From Taudactylus pleione (Eukaryota > Chordata > Amphibia > Anura > Myobatrachidae): 64,000 bases of DNA. Below, one piece after another: positions 9,906-22,045 of this stretch. The first letter of the stretch is position 1; the number at the start of each line of letters is the position of its first letter. Under the pieces are notes generated by a model, which saw nothing but the letters and a program-made list of their open reading frames with translations, searched no databases and was not told the origin of the DNA. Position numbers and translations under genes: made by a program. The DNA lies in the NCBI GenBank assembly GCA_031769625.1, contig JAUIMM010000534.1, positions 9,626,001-9,690,000 of the forward strand, read 5' to 3'.

Positions 9906-12850
9906 CTATGGAAGTAAATTAGGAGGGAGAGAGTTGAAGTAGGCATTATATGCTGAGGGCCCCTTAAACTCCCGCAAATCAAACCAGGTGGCCGTAAAGG
10001 CAGAGGATGTCAGTTTAGAGGAAGATGTAAGGTCTCCATAGTCATGTAATGGTCGATTCTCTGGAACCACCTTGAAATAGGGGGTCCCAGTGGAGACCTC
10101 CAGAAACATGGGACAGTTGCTCGTGCCACATTCATTAAGTGTCGGAGTAAAGATTTCTTGTACTGAGAAATGGACATGTCCATTAAGTTAAACAGCCAAA
10201 AGTCAAGTCGTGTTGGGAAGCGGAAGACCAGTAATCTTCTCTGAGATCTCACAGACAGTCTGCCAGAAGCCAGTGAAGACCGGACAATGCCACCAAATAT
10301 GCAGTGGAGTGCCCAGCACCTGACCGTACCTCCAGCAGAGATCAGAGAGACTTGGAAACATTTGGCGGAGAGTTATGGGACAATTATACAATCGGGACAA
10401 ATTTCTATACTATGTCTCAAGCAACTGTATTGAGAAAGAGCGTGCAAAGATATAACTAAATAGACCATTGGTCTTCCGTCAACTCTCTGTTCAGGTCCCT
10501 ATGCAATGCATAACAAAAGCAGGCAGAGTATCCATGAGACCCTCTAGACAGAATTGATATAAAATGGATATTAAAAGTCTAGGTGTCGTTTTGGAGAGAC
10601 ACAGCGACTCAAATGAAGTTGGATCCCACCCATCCTTATGGGTCGGCAGCGGAGACATAATGCCCAATTTGAAGGTAGACCCAAAATGAATTGGAAGGAA
10701 GACCAAATGTACTGTAAAAGATCGCAGTCCACCCGCATCCACTAAGTGTACCAAATATGAAATACCCGCGGAAGACCAGGCAGAAAGTGATATTGGTGAC
10801 AGCCCAGATGGAGAATCAGGATTATATAACAAAGTTGTTAGTAACGAAACTCTAGGGTTAAAATAGGGGAAGCACCTAAGTTTTGTCCAGCCTTTAAAAG
10901 TAGGGTCCATTGTGGGATGGTGGAAACAATGAATTTTTTTAAGCCATGGAATGACTGGGGTGTGGATCTTAGCGGAATGGCCCTCAGTAAGTGCCCATTG
11001 CGTAGTGGCTGGACATCTAGACATCTCCACAATTCTAGCCAAGTGTGTTGAGTGATAGTAACTAAGAAAGTGAGGGAGTTGGAGACCCCTCTAGTGCAAT
11101 TTTGGACAAGTATCCTTTGTGATAATCTGGGTCTGTTTCCCCAAACAAATTTCCCTACTATACCTTGAAGTTCCTTAAAATAAGAAAGTGGGACCACAAT
11201 GGGGAGTGTTTGGAACAAGTAGAGAATTTTTGACAAAATATTCATTTTTCAAGTATTAATCTTACCTAGCCAAGAAAGACAGATGACCAAGATGACCATT
11301 TCAGAAAGTCAGTTTTAAATTTGGCTAACAAGGAGGAAAAGTTAAGCTAAAAGAGGCTAGAGTTGTATTTTATAAGGATGACTGCTAAATATTTAAATTT
11401 ATATGGATGCCAATGAAACAGAAATGCCGCCCGTAGACCCGTCACTACAGAATCAGTCATCGAGATATTAACAGTCACCGTTTTTGTATAACTGATTTTA
11501 AAATTAGATAAAAGTGCAAGCTTCTGAAACTCGTGCATGAGAGCAGTGAAAGAGGTCACCGGGCTAGAGATGGAAGCAAGAAGGTATTTGGTAAACAATA
11601 CCAATTTATGTTCAGTGGTCCCTACCTGGACCCCCCTGAGGTCATCATTTGCCCAGATCGCCCTTGCCAAGGCCTCCATACAGAGCACAAAGATCAAACA
11701 GGACAAGGGACAGCCCTGTCGGGTAACGTTTCGAATTGGAAAACAGTTCGAAAGAGCCCCATTAATTCGCACCCTGGCAGAAGGAAAATAGTATAAAGCA
11801 AGTATATGATGAAGACAATGTGGACCCAAATCCAAGAAGACCCTCCATAAATCACCAGTCTAATCGATTGAATGCCCTCTCCGCATTGGTGGACAGGAGG
11901 ACCACGTGGGATCCACCCTGCCTGGCGAGGTGAATTTGATCAATAATTTTGGTAGTGTTAACTTTAGCTTCTCTGCCAGCAATAAATCCCACCTGGCCCC
12001 CATGAACCAAACCCGGGAGAAGAGGTCCCAATCGACTGGCGAGAAGTTTAGCAAACTATTTTAAGTCTGTGTTCAGGAGAGATATCGGCCTGTAACTCGA
12101 GCACTAGCCAGGATCCTTCCAATCCTTAGAAATTTTTTAAATATGAGCCTCAAGACTCTGGGGAGAAAATGTGGCATCACACAAAATAGCGTTACATGCT
12201 TTTAAGAAAAGGGGCATGAGAGAGGCACTGTACATTTTATAATAACTGATTGGGAAGCTGTCTGGGCCCGGACTTTCCTATTCGGAGTTGCCGACAGTGC
12301 CAACCCCAATTCCTCAATTGTAAATGGCTGTTCAAGAAAGCAATATCTTCTTCAGTAATATGTGGGAAGTTAACAGAACAAAGATACGAACAAATTGCCT
12401 CCTTTAAAAAAGGTTGCTCACAAGAGAAGTGGTCACCTCTTAAATTATAAAGGTTCGTATAGTAAGCCTGAAAGGCTTTAGCAATTTCGGGGAAAGTAGG
12501 AAAATTTCTCCCCCCAGAATCTCGGATGGAGTGAACATAGGACTGCATCCTCTGTGCCCTCAATGCTCTAAGCAAGCATCGAGCCAGGTTTATTGCCCCA
12601 TAAATAATATTTATGTCTAAATTCTCGCATGTCAAGCTTGGTCCTGTCTTGGAGGAGGTTATTAAGTGCCATTCTTGCCTCTGTGAGTTTTCGCAGACCA
12701 TCTGCCGAGAGTGAGGACTTGTGGAATGTTTCAAGAGCTTTACGATCTAGGAGCTGTACTCTCTGGGCCGTCCTTTCCTTTTTTAACTGCAAGCCCAACT
12801 GTATGCACTTACCTATTATAACACACTTATGCGCCTCCCAGACCGCAACC
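9906..12850 (-). pseudogene. L1 ORF2 reverse transcriptase and C-terminal region, decayed
   Basis: The minus strand carries L1 RT landmarks in order. NAERAF lies near 11900 where intact copies have the DAEKAF-type motif. TRQGCPLS lies near 11730. The catalytic box near 11600 reads FTKYLL in place of the usual F/YADD, so the active site is lost. YLFQTLPI and VGKFVWG lie at 11160-11220 (thumb and C-terminal region). HIWWHCPVF with its nearby Cys lies near 10300 (the Cys-rich C-terminal domain). Frames change at least six times. It cannot encode active RT. Confidence 0.8.
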
Positions 12851-12913
12851 AGAAACGCCCCATGACCATCATTGAGAGATATATAATCAGATATGGCAGA
12901 GCCAAGATCATCT

Positions 12914-13620
12914 TTAAGGCGGGAAATCAGCTAGTAAAAGTTCATTGATACGCCAGGTCCACGGTCGGGGAGGAGCCAAGTGAAATCTCACAAAAGCATA
13001 TACTGGGGCGTGGTCTGACCACATAATTTGTCCAATCTCACTGCTAGGGTAAAATTGTAAATATCTGTGGTCAACAAGAAAATAATCAATTCGGGAATAC
13101 ATATAATTCTTAACAGTAGGATGTTGTATCCTCCACAAGTCTATTAATTGGTGGTCATGGAGAAGTTGACACATTCTGCAATGGTCTCGTAGCCGAAAAC
13201 GAGAAGATGCAGCAGAACAGTCAAGGGCAGGATCCAGAGACCAATTGAAATTTCCCCCTAAAACAAGGTAACACTCCCTTAGAGGCTCCAGAAGTCGCAA
13301 GACTTTAGCAAAAAACTAACTGGTTGCAATTGGGGGAGTATATATTAACAAATGTATACATTTGGGGGAATAATTTACATTTGAGGACCTGACAGTTATC
13401 TTCCGCTAAAATGTGATGGGAAACCTCAAAAAGTGGTAGCCTACGGGAAAGAAAGATAGCTATGCCTAAAGATTTTCCCAGAGCATTATCACTACTAAAA
13501 CTTTGCGGGTAATAGTGAATACCTAATTTAGGAGAAGCATGAAGTTTAAAATGCGTTTCTTGTAAGAACGCTACATCTACCCTTCCTGATCTATGTTCTC
13601 TAAGTAAGGCACCCGCGCAC
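12914..13620 (-). pseudogene. L1 ORF2 endonuclease fragment, frameshifted
   Basis: The APE endonuclease begins part-way, at about VDVAFLQETHF (near 13580), so the first strand with the WN motif is missing. Later landmarks are NIYSPN (near 13330), GGNFNW (near 13255), SRIDYF (near 13090) and SDHAPV (near 13015). The family has GGDFN, so the catalytic Asp reads Asn here. A frameshift near 13300 separates the two halves. The upstream sequence on this strand (13621-13800) belongs to another repeat. Confidence 0.8.
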
Positions 13621-13919
13621 GCAGGAGGGGTTTCCGAGTACCTAGAAACCCCCCCTGCCTGCCACTCCATCGCAGCCCAGCTTAACAATAATTTTTTTTT
13701 GGTGTAAAAAATGTGAGCCGGCAACTGTCCCTGGCTGAGCTGCCTGTAAGGGGAGCTGCAGCGCTTGCGCACAGCTCCTCCCGGGCAGTTCCCATAGGGC
13801 ACAGCACACCAGCATTGTTGGAGGCTGAGACATCGTAGCCTGCTGCGTGACAGTGATCAGCGCTCTCTCCCAGAGCCGCACCACAGGTGGGTGTAATGTT
13901 TTACATGTGGGGGGAGGGT
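13621..13919. other. Dispersed-repeat fragment between L1 and the TG array
   Basis: It contains a hairpin (GGGGTTTCCGAGTACCTAGA then AACCCC, 13627-13654) closely related to one at 26668-26693. GC-rich sequence and the start of the TG array follow. There is no coding signal. Confidence 0.55.
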
Positions 13920-16900
13920 GATCTTTGTCAGTGTGCCAGTCTGTGTGTGTACAGGCTTTGTCAGTGTGTGTGTGTGTGTGTGTATAGGCTTTGTCAGTGT
14001 GTGTCACTCTCTCTCTGTGTGTGTGTGTGTGTGTATAGGCTTTGTCAGTGTGTGTGTGTATAGGCTTTGTCAGTGTGTGTCAGTCTCTGTGTGTGTGTAT
14101 AGGCTTTGTCAGTGTGTGTGTGTATAGGCTTTGTCAGTGTGTGCCAGTCTCTGTGTGTGTGTATAGGCTTTGTCAGTGTGTGTGTGTATAGGCTTTGTCA
14201 GTGTGTGTCAGTCTCTGTATGTGTGTATAGGCTTTGTCAGTGTGTGTGTGTATAGGCTTTGTCAGTGTGTGTCAGTCTCTGTGTGTGTGTATAGGCTTTG
14301 TCAGTGTGTGTGTGTATAGGCTTTGTCAGTGTGTGTCAGTCTCTGTGTGTGTGTATAGGCTTTGTCAGTGTGTGGGAGTAGGCTTTGTCAGTGTGTGTCA
14401 GTCTCTGTGTGTGTGTATAGGCTTTGTCAGTGTGTGTGTGTGTATAGGCTTTGTCAGTGTGTGTGTGTGTGTCAGTATCTGTGTGTGTGTCAGTTTGTCA
14501 GTGTGTGTCAGTCTCTGTGTGTGTATAGGCTTTGACAGTGTGTGTGTGTATAGGCTTTGTCAGTGTGTGTCAGTCTCTGTGTGTGTGTATAGGCTTTGTC
14601 AGTGTGTGTAATTCTCTGTGTGTATAGGCTTTGTCAGTGTGTGTGTGTGTGTATAGTCTTTGTCAGTGTGTGTCTGTCAGTATCTGTGTGTATATAGGCT
14701 TTGTCAGTGTGTGTGTGTCAGTCTCTCTGTGTGTGTGTGTGTATAGGCTTTGTCAGTCTGTGTCAGTCTCTGTGGTTGTGTATATAGGCTTTGTCAGTGT
14801 GTGTGTGTATAGGCTTTGTCAGTGTGTGTCAGTCTCTATGTGTGTGTGTGTATAGGCTTTGTCAGTGTGTGTTAGTCTCTGTGTGTGTGTGTAGGCTTTG
14901 TCAATTCAATTTAAGGCAAAATCATTATTCATTTATGCAGATCACTGTTGCTTGTTTCTTTGTAGTGTGTGTATAGGCTTTGTCAGTACAGTGTCTGTCA
15001 GTGTGTATATATAGGCTTTGTCAGTGCAGTGTCTGTCAGTGTGTGTATATAGGCTTTGTCAGTGCAGTGTCTGTCAGTGTGTGTGTGTCAGTCTCTGTGT
15101 GTGTGTATAGGCTTAGTCAGTGCAGTGTCTGTCAGTGTGTGTGTCAGTCTCTGTGTGTGTGTATAGGTTTTATCAGTGCAGTGTCTGTCAGTGTGTTTGT
15201 GTCTAGGCTTTGTCAGTGTATATGTGTGTCAGTGTGTGTGTGTGTATCAGCTTTGTCAGTGTGTGTCAGTCTCTGTGTGTGTCTGTATAGGCTTTGTCAG
15301 TGTGTGTGTGTATAGGCTTTGTCAGTGTGTGTGTGTGTCAGTATCTGTGTGTGTATAGGCTTTGTCAGTGTGTGTCAGTCTGCGTGTGTGTATAGGCTTT
15401 GTCAGTGTGTGTCAGTCTCTGTGTGTGTATAGGCTTTGACAGTGTGTGTGTGTGTATAGGCTTTGTCAGTGTGTGTCAGTCTCTGTGTGTGTGTATAGGC
15501 TTTGTCAGTGTGTGTAATTCTCTGTGTGTGTGTATAGGCTTTGTCAGTGTGTGTGTGTATAGTCTTTGTCAGTGTGTGTGTGTCTGTCAGTATCTGTGTG
15601 TATAGGCTTTGTCAGTGTGTGTGTCAGTCTCTCTGTGTGTGTGTATAGGCTTTGTCAGTCTGTGTCAGTCTCTGTGTTTGTGTGTATAGGTTTTGTCAGT
15701 GTGTGTGTGTGTATAGGCTTTGTCAGTGTGTGTCAGTCTCTATGTGTGTGTGTGTGTATAGGCTTTGTCAGTGTGTGTTAGTCTCTGTGTGTGTATAGGC
15801 TTTGTCAGTGTGTGTGTAGGCTTTGTCAATTCAATTTAAGGCAAAATCATTATTCATTTATGCAGATCACTGTTGCTTGTTTCTTTGTAGTGTGTGTATA
15901 GGCTTTGTCAGTACAGTGTCTGTCAGTGTGTATATATAGGCTTTGTCAGTGCAGTGTCTGTCAGTGTGTGTATATAGGCTTTGTCAGTGCAGTGTCTGTC
16001 AGTGTGTGTGTGTCAGTCTCTGTGTGTGTATAGGCTTTGTCAGTGCAGTGTCTGTCAGTGTGTGTGTCAGTCTCTGTGTGTGTGTATAGGCTTTATCAGT
16101 GCAGTGTCTGTCAGTGTGTTTGTGTCTAGGCTTTGTCAGTGTATATGTGTGTCAGTGTGTGTGTGTGTATCGGCTTTGTCAGTGTGTGTCAGTCTCTGTG
16201 TGTGTCTGTATAGGCTTTGTCAGTGTGTGTGTATAGGCTTTGTCAGTGTGTCAGTATCTGTGTGTATAGGCTTTGTCAGTGTGTGTGTGTCAGTCTGCGT
16301 GTGTGTATAGGCTTTGTCAGTGTGTGTCAGTCTCTGTGTGTGTATAGGCTTTGACAGTGTGTGTGTGTGTGTATAGGCTTTGTCAGTGTGTGTCAGTCTC
16401 TGTATGTGTGTATAGGCTTTATCAGTGTGTGTGTATAGGCTTTGTCAGTGTGTGTGTGTATAGTCTTTGTCAGTGTGTGTGTCTGTCAGTATCTGTGTGT
16501 GTATAGGCTTTGTCAGTGTGTGTGTGTCAGTCTCTCTGTGTGTGTATAGGCTTTGTCAGTCTGTGTCAGTCTCTGTATTTGTGTGTATAGGTTTTGTCAG
16601 TGTGTGTGTGTGTATAGGCTTTGTCAGTGTGTGTCAGTCTCTATGTGTGTGTGTGTATAGGCTTTGTCAGTGTGTGTTAGTCTCTGTGTGTGTATAGGCT
16701 TTGTCAGTGTGTGTAGGCTTTGTCAATTCAATTTAAGGCAAAATCATTATTCATTTATGCAGATCACTGTTGCTTGTTTCTTTGTAGTGTGTGTATAGGC
16801 TTTGTCAGTACAGTGTCTGTCAGTGTGTATATATAGGCTTTGTCAGTGCAGTGTCTGTCAGTGTGTGTATATAGGCTTTGTCAGTGCAGTGTCTGTCAGT

Positions 16901-18715
16901 GTGTGTGTGTCAGTCTCTGTGTGTGTATAGGCTTTGTCAGTGCAGTGTCTGTCAGTGTGTGTGTCAGTCTCTGTGTGTGTGTATAGGCTTTATCAGTGAA
17001 GTGTCTGTCAGTGTGTTTGTGTCTAGGCTTTGTCAGTGTATATGTGTGTCAGTGTGTGTGTGTGTATCGGCTTTGTCAGTGTGTGTCAGTCTCTGTGTGT
17101 GTCTGTATACGCTTTGTCAGTGTGTGTGTGTATAGGCTTTGTCAGTGTGTGTGTGTGTGTGTCAGTATCTGTGTGTGTATAAGCTTTGTCAGTGTGTGTG
17201 TGTCAGTCTGTGTGTGTGTATAGGCTTTGTCAGTGTGTGTGTGTGTGTGCGTATAGGCTTTGTCAATGTATGTCAGTCTCTGTGTGTGTGTGTATAGGCT
17301 TTGTCAGTGTGTGTCAGTCTCTGTGTGTGTGTATAGGCTTTGTCAGTGTGTGTGTGTGTATAGTCTTTGTCAGTGTGTGTGTGTCAGTATCTGTGTGTAT
17401 AGGCTTTGTCAGTGTGTGTGTGTCAGTCTCTCTGTGTGTGTGTATAGGCTTTGTCAGTCTGTATCAGTCTCTGTGTTCGTGTGTATAGGCTTTGTCAGTG
17501 TGTGTGTGTGTATAGGCTTTGTCAGTGTGTGTCAGTCTCTCTGTGTGTGTGTATAGGCTTTGTCAGTGCAGTGTCTGTCAGTGTTTGTGTGTGTGTGTCA
17601 GTCTCTGTGTGTGTGTATAGGCTTTGTCAGTGCAGTGTCTGTCAGTGTGTTTGTGTCTAGGCTTTGTCAGTGTATAGGTGTGTCAGTGTGTGTATCGGCT
17701 TTGTCAGTGTGTGTCAGTCTCTGTGTGTGTCTGTATAGGCTTTGTCAGTGTGTGTGTGTATAGGCTTTGTCAGTGTGTGTGTGTGTGTGTCAGTATCTGT
17801 GTGTGTATAGGCTTTGTCAGTGTGTGTGTGTCAGTCTGTGTGTGTGTGTATAGGCTTTGTCAGTGTGTGTCAGTCTCTGTGTGTGTGTGTGTATAGGCTT
17901 TGTCAGTGTGTCTGTGTGTGTGTGTATAGGCTTTGTCAGTGTATGTCAGTCTCTGTGTGTGTGTGTGTGTGTATAGGCTTTGTCAGTGTGTGTCAGTCTC
18001 TGTGTGTGTATAGGCTTTGTCAGTGTGTGTGTGTGTATAGTCTTTGTCAGTGTGTGTGTGTGTCAGTATCTGTGTGTGTATAGGCTTTGTCAGTGTGTGT
18101 GTCAGTCTCTCTGTGTGTGTGTATAGGCTTTGTCAGTCTGTATCAGTCTGTGTGTTTGTGTGTATAGGCTTTGTCAGTGTGTGTCAGTCTCTATGTGTGT
18201 GTGTGTGTATAGGCTTTGTCAGTGTGTGTTAGTCTCTGTGTGTGTGCATAGGCTTTGTTAGTGTGTGTGTGTGTTAATTTATGCAGATCACTGTTGCTTG
18301 TTTCTTTGTAGTGTGTGTATAGGCTTTGTCAGTGCAGTGTCTGTCAGTGTGTATATATAGGCTTTGTCAGTGCAGTGTCTGTCAGTGTGTGTATATAGGC
18401 TTTGTCAGTGCAGTGTCTGTCAGTGTGTGTGTGTTAGTCTCTGTGTGTGTGTATAGGCTTTGTCAGTGCAGTGTCTGTCAGTGTGTGTGTGTGTGTCAGT
18501 CTCTGTGTGTGTATAGGCTTTGTCAGTGCAGTGTCTGTCAGTGTGTTTGTGTCTAGGCTTTGTCAGTGTATATGTGTGTCAGTGTGTTTGTGTATATGCT
18601 TTGTCAGTGCAGTGTGTGTATAGGCTTTGTCAGTACAGTGTGTGTGTTAGTGTGTCTGTGTCAGTGCAGTCTGTGTCAGTGTGTGCGTCTGTGTGCGTGT
18701 ATATGTCATTGTGTA
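13920..18715 (+). repeat. 4.8-kb TG-rich minisatellite with ~0.9-kb higher-order repeats
   Basis: The array consists of variable 25-60-bp units built on ATAGGCTTTGTCAGTGTGTG and CAGTCTCTGTGTGTGTGT. A 60-70-bp non-repetitive spacer (TCAATTCAATTTAAGGCAAA onward) starts at 14901, 15826 and 16723, and a partial copy is near 18277. This gives higher-order periods of 925, 897 and about 1,550 bp. A second sub-unit, TCAGTGCAGTGTCTGTCAGT, follows each spacer. The plus strand is almost free of A and poor in C, a strong strand asymmetry with Z-DNA-prone TG tracts. Cys/Val-rich open frames in it are composition artefacts. Confidence 0.95.
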
Positions 18716-18861
18716 TGTTTGGGGTGACGCCTTTTTATTTCTTCAAGGAGCTGAAAAGCTCCATATAAATATAGTCAAGTAGACTCCAAATAAAAAAGTT
18801 CAACACCCGGGGTGCAGATCCTAAGAACTAAGCAGAGAGCTCAGACTTGAACATACAATCA

Positions 18862-19072
18862 CATACAGGCAGTGCTCCTCAGGTACTCAATAATCCAAGC
18901 TTGTTAATCCATTACTGTGCAACGTTTCAGATGCAATTATTACATATTTCGTCAAGGCATTGATGAAATATGTAATAAATTCATCTGAAACATTGCACAG
19001 TAATGTATTAACAAACTTGGATTATTGAGTATTGATTATTGACTACCCGAGGAGTGCTGCCTGTATGTGGTT
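18862..19072. repeat. ~100-bp-arm foldback element
   Basis: The left arm, 18862-18959, starts CACATACAGGCAGTGCTCCT. The right arm, 18960-19072, ends with its reverse complement, so the two nearly abut. Arms differ by scattered substitutions and a short indel. Near the centre each strand reads TTGAYGAAATATGTAATAA then CATCTGAAAC, again a GAYGA...GAAAC arrangement like that at 7336 and 43678. It may be transcribed as a hairpin. I assign no function. Confidence 0.85.
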
Positions 19073-19206
19073 AGATTTTTTGCCATTGGTTTTGTAACCA
19101 AGTATTGGAAACCCCCCTTTCAAAATCCTGCGTTTGCCACTGTAAGGTATAGCATTTTTCTGGCATATTAAGCCCCTTTACATTTAAAGTGGATCATTTT
19201 ACTGTA

Positions 19207-19648
19207 CAGGTTGAGTCTCCCATATCCAAATATTCCGAAATACGGAATATTCCGAAATACAGAATAATTTTGGCATGACTGAGATAATAAAACCTTTGAT
19301 TTTTGATGGTTCAATGTACACAAACTTTGTCTAAGGCACAAATTATTAAAAATATGGTATGAAATTAACCTTCAGGCTGTGTGTATAGGGTGTAAATGAA
19401 ACATAAATTTATTTCATGTATGTACACAAACTTTGCTTGAGCCACAAAATTATTGAAAATATTGTATAAAATGAGCTGCAGGCTTTGTGTATAAGGTGTA
19501 TATAACACATAAATGCATTCTATGTGTATATTGGGGTCCCATTCCCAAGATATTTCTTTATGATATGCAAATATTCCAAAATACGGAATATTCCGATATC
19601 CAAAATATCCCTGGTCCCAAACATTTTGGATATGGGAGACTCAACCTG
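19207..19648. mobile_element. Tigger/pogo-like MITE with TA target duplication
   Basis: Perfect 22-bp terminal inverted repeats (CAGGTTGAGTCTCCCATATC... and its complement) are flanked by TA on each side (19205-19206, 19649-19650). That fits a Tc1/mariner-superfamily (pogo/Tigger-like) non-autonomous element. The interior carries a diverged tandem duplication: GTACACAAACTTTG with its following ~100 bp occurs from about 19316 and again from about 19423. From memory the sequence resembles a mammalian family that starts CAGGTTGAGTATCCC. No coding capacity. Confidence 0.85.
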
Positions 19649-19650
19649 TA

Positions 19651-22045
19651 TATCATCTCGATCTATGGGAGCCATAGAAACCAAGGTGGGAAGGTTACAG
19701 AAAACTGGTAGAATGTACTCGCTAGAGGCATAAATCGATAAGAAGGTAGACATGGTGATAAAAGGAAGGAGTGGAGTATGAAAAAGACAAAAGGATAAAA
19801 AGCAAACATAATAAACATAAAATAACAGAAACAGATATAAAAAAACATTACACAAAAACGCTGTTGGACCGATTGGATTGACTAATACAACCCATGGTCC
19901 AAAAGTGTAATGTGGTATAACAGAACTGGGGTAAGGCAGCTATAACCACATCCGGGAACGAAGGAACAATTATACATATAACAACTACTGTCGATATGGT
20001 GTATAACCAAGAAATACGATGAACAGTGAAAAAAGAATACACATAACCTATCTGGAAGTAAAACTAAATTAGCATCACATAAAGATTTGCAAAAGGGGGA
20101 AAAACTTCTGAGTAAGAAAGTAAACAATTAAATACTGGGCAGAAACAACATATATAAGGCGGTATGCAACGGAGCCTGAGTGGTCAGCAAAGAAACATCA
20201 AAGTTTACGGGCGCAGAAAACAGATGCTGAACACTAATCATGGCAATCACATCACCTGAGGAAATGAAGGAATCTCACATATAGTCACACAAAGCCTTCA
20301 GGTGCCAGCCTCTGAGCAATCGGGGTGAGGAGAAGGTGCCCCACGTTTGTGGTCACGTACCGATTGCCAAGGTGTGTCGTGTAGGCAGACAAGGAGGATC
20401 AAAGCGGGAAGACAGTTGAGACCAGTCATCGAGAGACGTTTTTGCAATATTAAGGACCCTGGAGAGTGACCTGACGACCTTCATGGGAAATCTGAATGCT
20501 AAGCGGGAAGCCCCAATGAAACCTGATGCCTATCCGTTTTAAAGTGTCAGTAAGCGGTTTGAGAAGGCGTCTCTGTTGGAGGGTGTTCCATGCAAGGTCA
20601 GGGAAAATTTAGATTTTTGCACCATTAAACTCAATGTCCTTTAACTTATGGGCTTTGCTGAGGATCTCTTCTTTTACAGTGTGATAGTGCAAGCGACAAA
20701 TAATGTCTCTAGGAGCTTCAGACTGGAGACCACGTGGACGAAGAGCTCGATGTGCTTGATCAAAAAGGATGACAATGTCAGGGTCAGCATCAGTTTCGTT
20801 GAGTGCATCTATAATACCTTGGCCTTGTATATCTTCCGGGATCCCCCGGATGTGGAGGTTATTGCGGCGGCATCTGTTATCTAGATCGTGCAGGTGTCGC
20901 TACATGAGCTTCATCCATTGGGCATGTATAGAGATGGTATTATGTAATTGAGAATGAAAAGCATCAATACCCCCAACATGATCTTCCAAGTTGGATACTC
21001 GATGAGTTACTTGGGAGATGTCCGCTTGAAGAGCAGAGATTTATGTTTTAACCGTTCCACGGAGATTCTTCTCAAGATCCAAAAATTCTTGCCTTGAAGG
21101 GAGGTCCTTTTTGGTGGGGAGAGTACGAAGATGAGCCAGAACATCTGCCATGGCAATTTCAGCACTAGAGTCAGAACTGAGATGGACTGGAGATTCAATG
21201 CATCTTGTGCTGCTGGGTGAATGGGATGAGCCAGATGGAGAGTGAGATGGAGAGTGAGTGTCTTTAGAAAAAGCATCAACGTCTGGGTTGAGATAACAAA
21301 ACAGATTAGGCTGCGAATGATTGCCGTTTTCTTGGCACTGGGCGTCTGAGTCCCTTTTCTAGATTTTCCCATTCATAAGATGTTGCAAAAATAAAACAGC
21401 AAGTAAATATAATATATTCACAGTAACAGGAGGGCCTTTTGCAGAGGGTTCCCAGATCACAGCCACCATTCCCCATAGTATGCGGGTGGTCGGGTGGGCA
21501 TGGCTTTACAGAACGATAAGATTCAAACCATATGCACAAAAAAGTCTAGTCCCAGACATATCAATGGAAAATTAAGTAGTCAATGAGGTACAACTCTAGG
21601 AATCTCCACTATATGGCACTGTAGGCTTATGATTTGAGAAACACAGTATAGTGAACTGACTACTGCCAGGGCTTCCACTAATCAGTGTTGGGCAAACTAT
21701 AATAAATATAGGAAAATATCCAACGCAGGCTCTAGAAGCAGTAAAATATTAAAGTTTAAAAATTCAGAGCAACTGCAGTAGCATCTCTCAATACACTAGG
21801 GAGAGTGAAAGTGACAGTGCTGGGTATAGAGAATCCCCTTAGCATATGTAAATTTCCAGGCAGACCACAAATCCACTATATAGAATGAAGCAGAGGATGT
21901 GTTCAGATGCTGACAACTGGCAGCAATGACAGTCCAGCACAGCGTCCAGGACAGCCCAAGGAACCCTAGTATGGTAAGTGGGTAGGTCACTCACCCGCAG
22001 CACAGGCAGGCAACGGGGAACAGGATCCCGTCGGCTGAGCTCTTT
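19651..22045 (-). mobile_element. L1-type LINE, minus strand, 5' region and ORF1 only (copy C)
   Basis: A minus-strand L1 with a probable 5' UTR (about 22045-21373), ORF1 (21372 to about 20290), and some 640 bp of ORF1-ORF2 spacer reaching the Tigger-like MITE. No ORF2 is found below 19207, so its 3' part was lost. The 22045 edge is approximate, placed at a GC-rich start comparable to that of copy A. Confidence 0.65.
20290..21372 (-). pseudogene. L1 ORF1, frameshifted
   Basis: This minus-strand ORF1 starts MGKSRKGTQTPSAKK (21372). A Ser/Thr/Leu-rich N-terminus and a coiled-coil segment follow (SQVTHRVSNLEDH near 20985). Then comes the L1 hallmark DNRCRRNNLHIRGIPED (near 20860), which opens the RRM domain, and AHRALRPRG near 20730. 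A frameshift lies near 21050, and stop codons occur at least near 20895, 20610 and 20455. The product would have been the RNA-binding partner of ORF2p. Confidence 0.75.

Larger units (their letters stand above)
9690..13620 (-). mobile_element. L1-type LINE, minus strand, ORF1-less and decayed (copy B)
   Basis: A minus-strand L1 whose ORF2 runs from the endonuclease (near 13600) down to the C-terminal region near 9900. A short 3' UTR follows, including a polypurine-polypyrimidine stretch at 9850-9890. It begins part-way through the endonuclease, so 5' truncation (usual for L1) removed ORF1 and the 5' UTR. Its exact 3' edge is not clear, and the hairpin MITE sits just beyond. It is riddled with frameshifts and is therefore old. 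Confidence 0.8.

Noticed and set aside
13920..18715. Many overlapping Cys/Val-rich open frames ([20 protein letters not shown]) that look like a secreted or antifreeze-like repeat protein
   Set aside because: They follow directly from TG-repeat composition, occur in several frames at once, and have no start context, splice signal or conserved domain.
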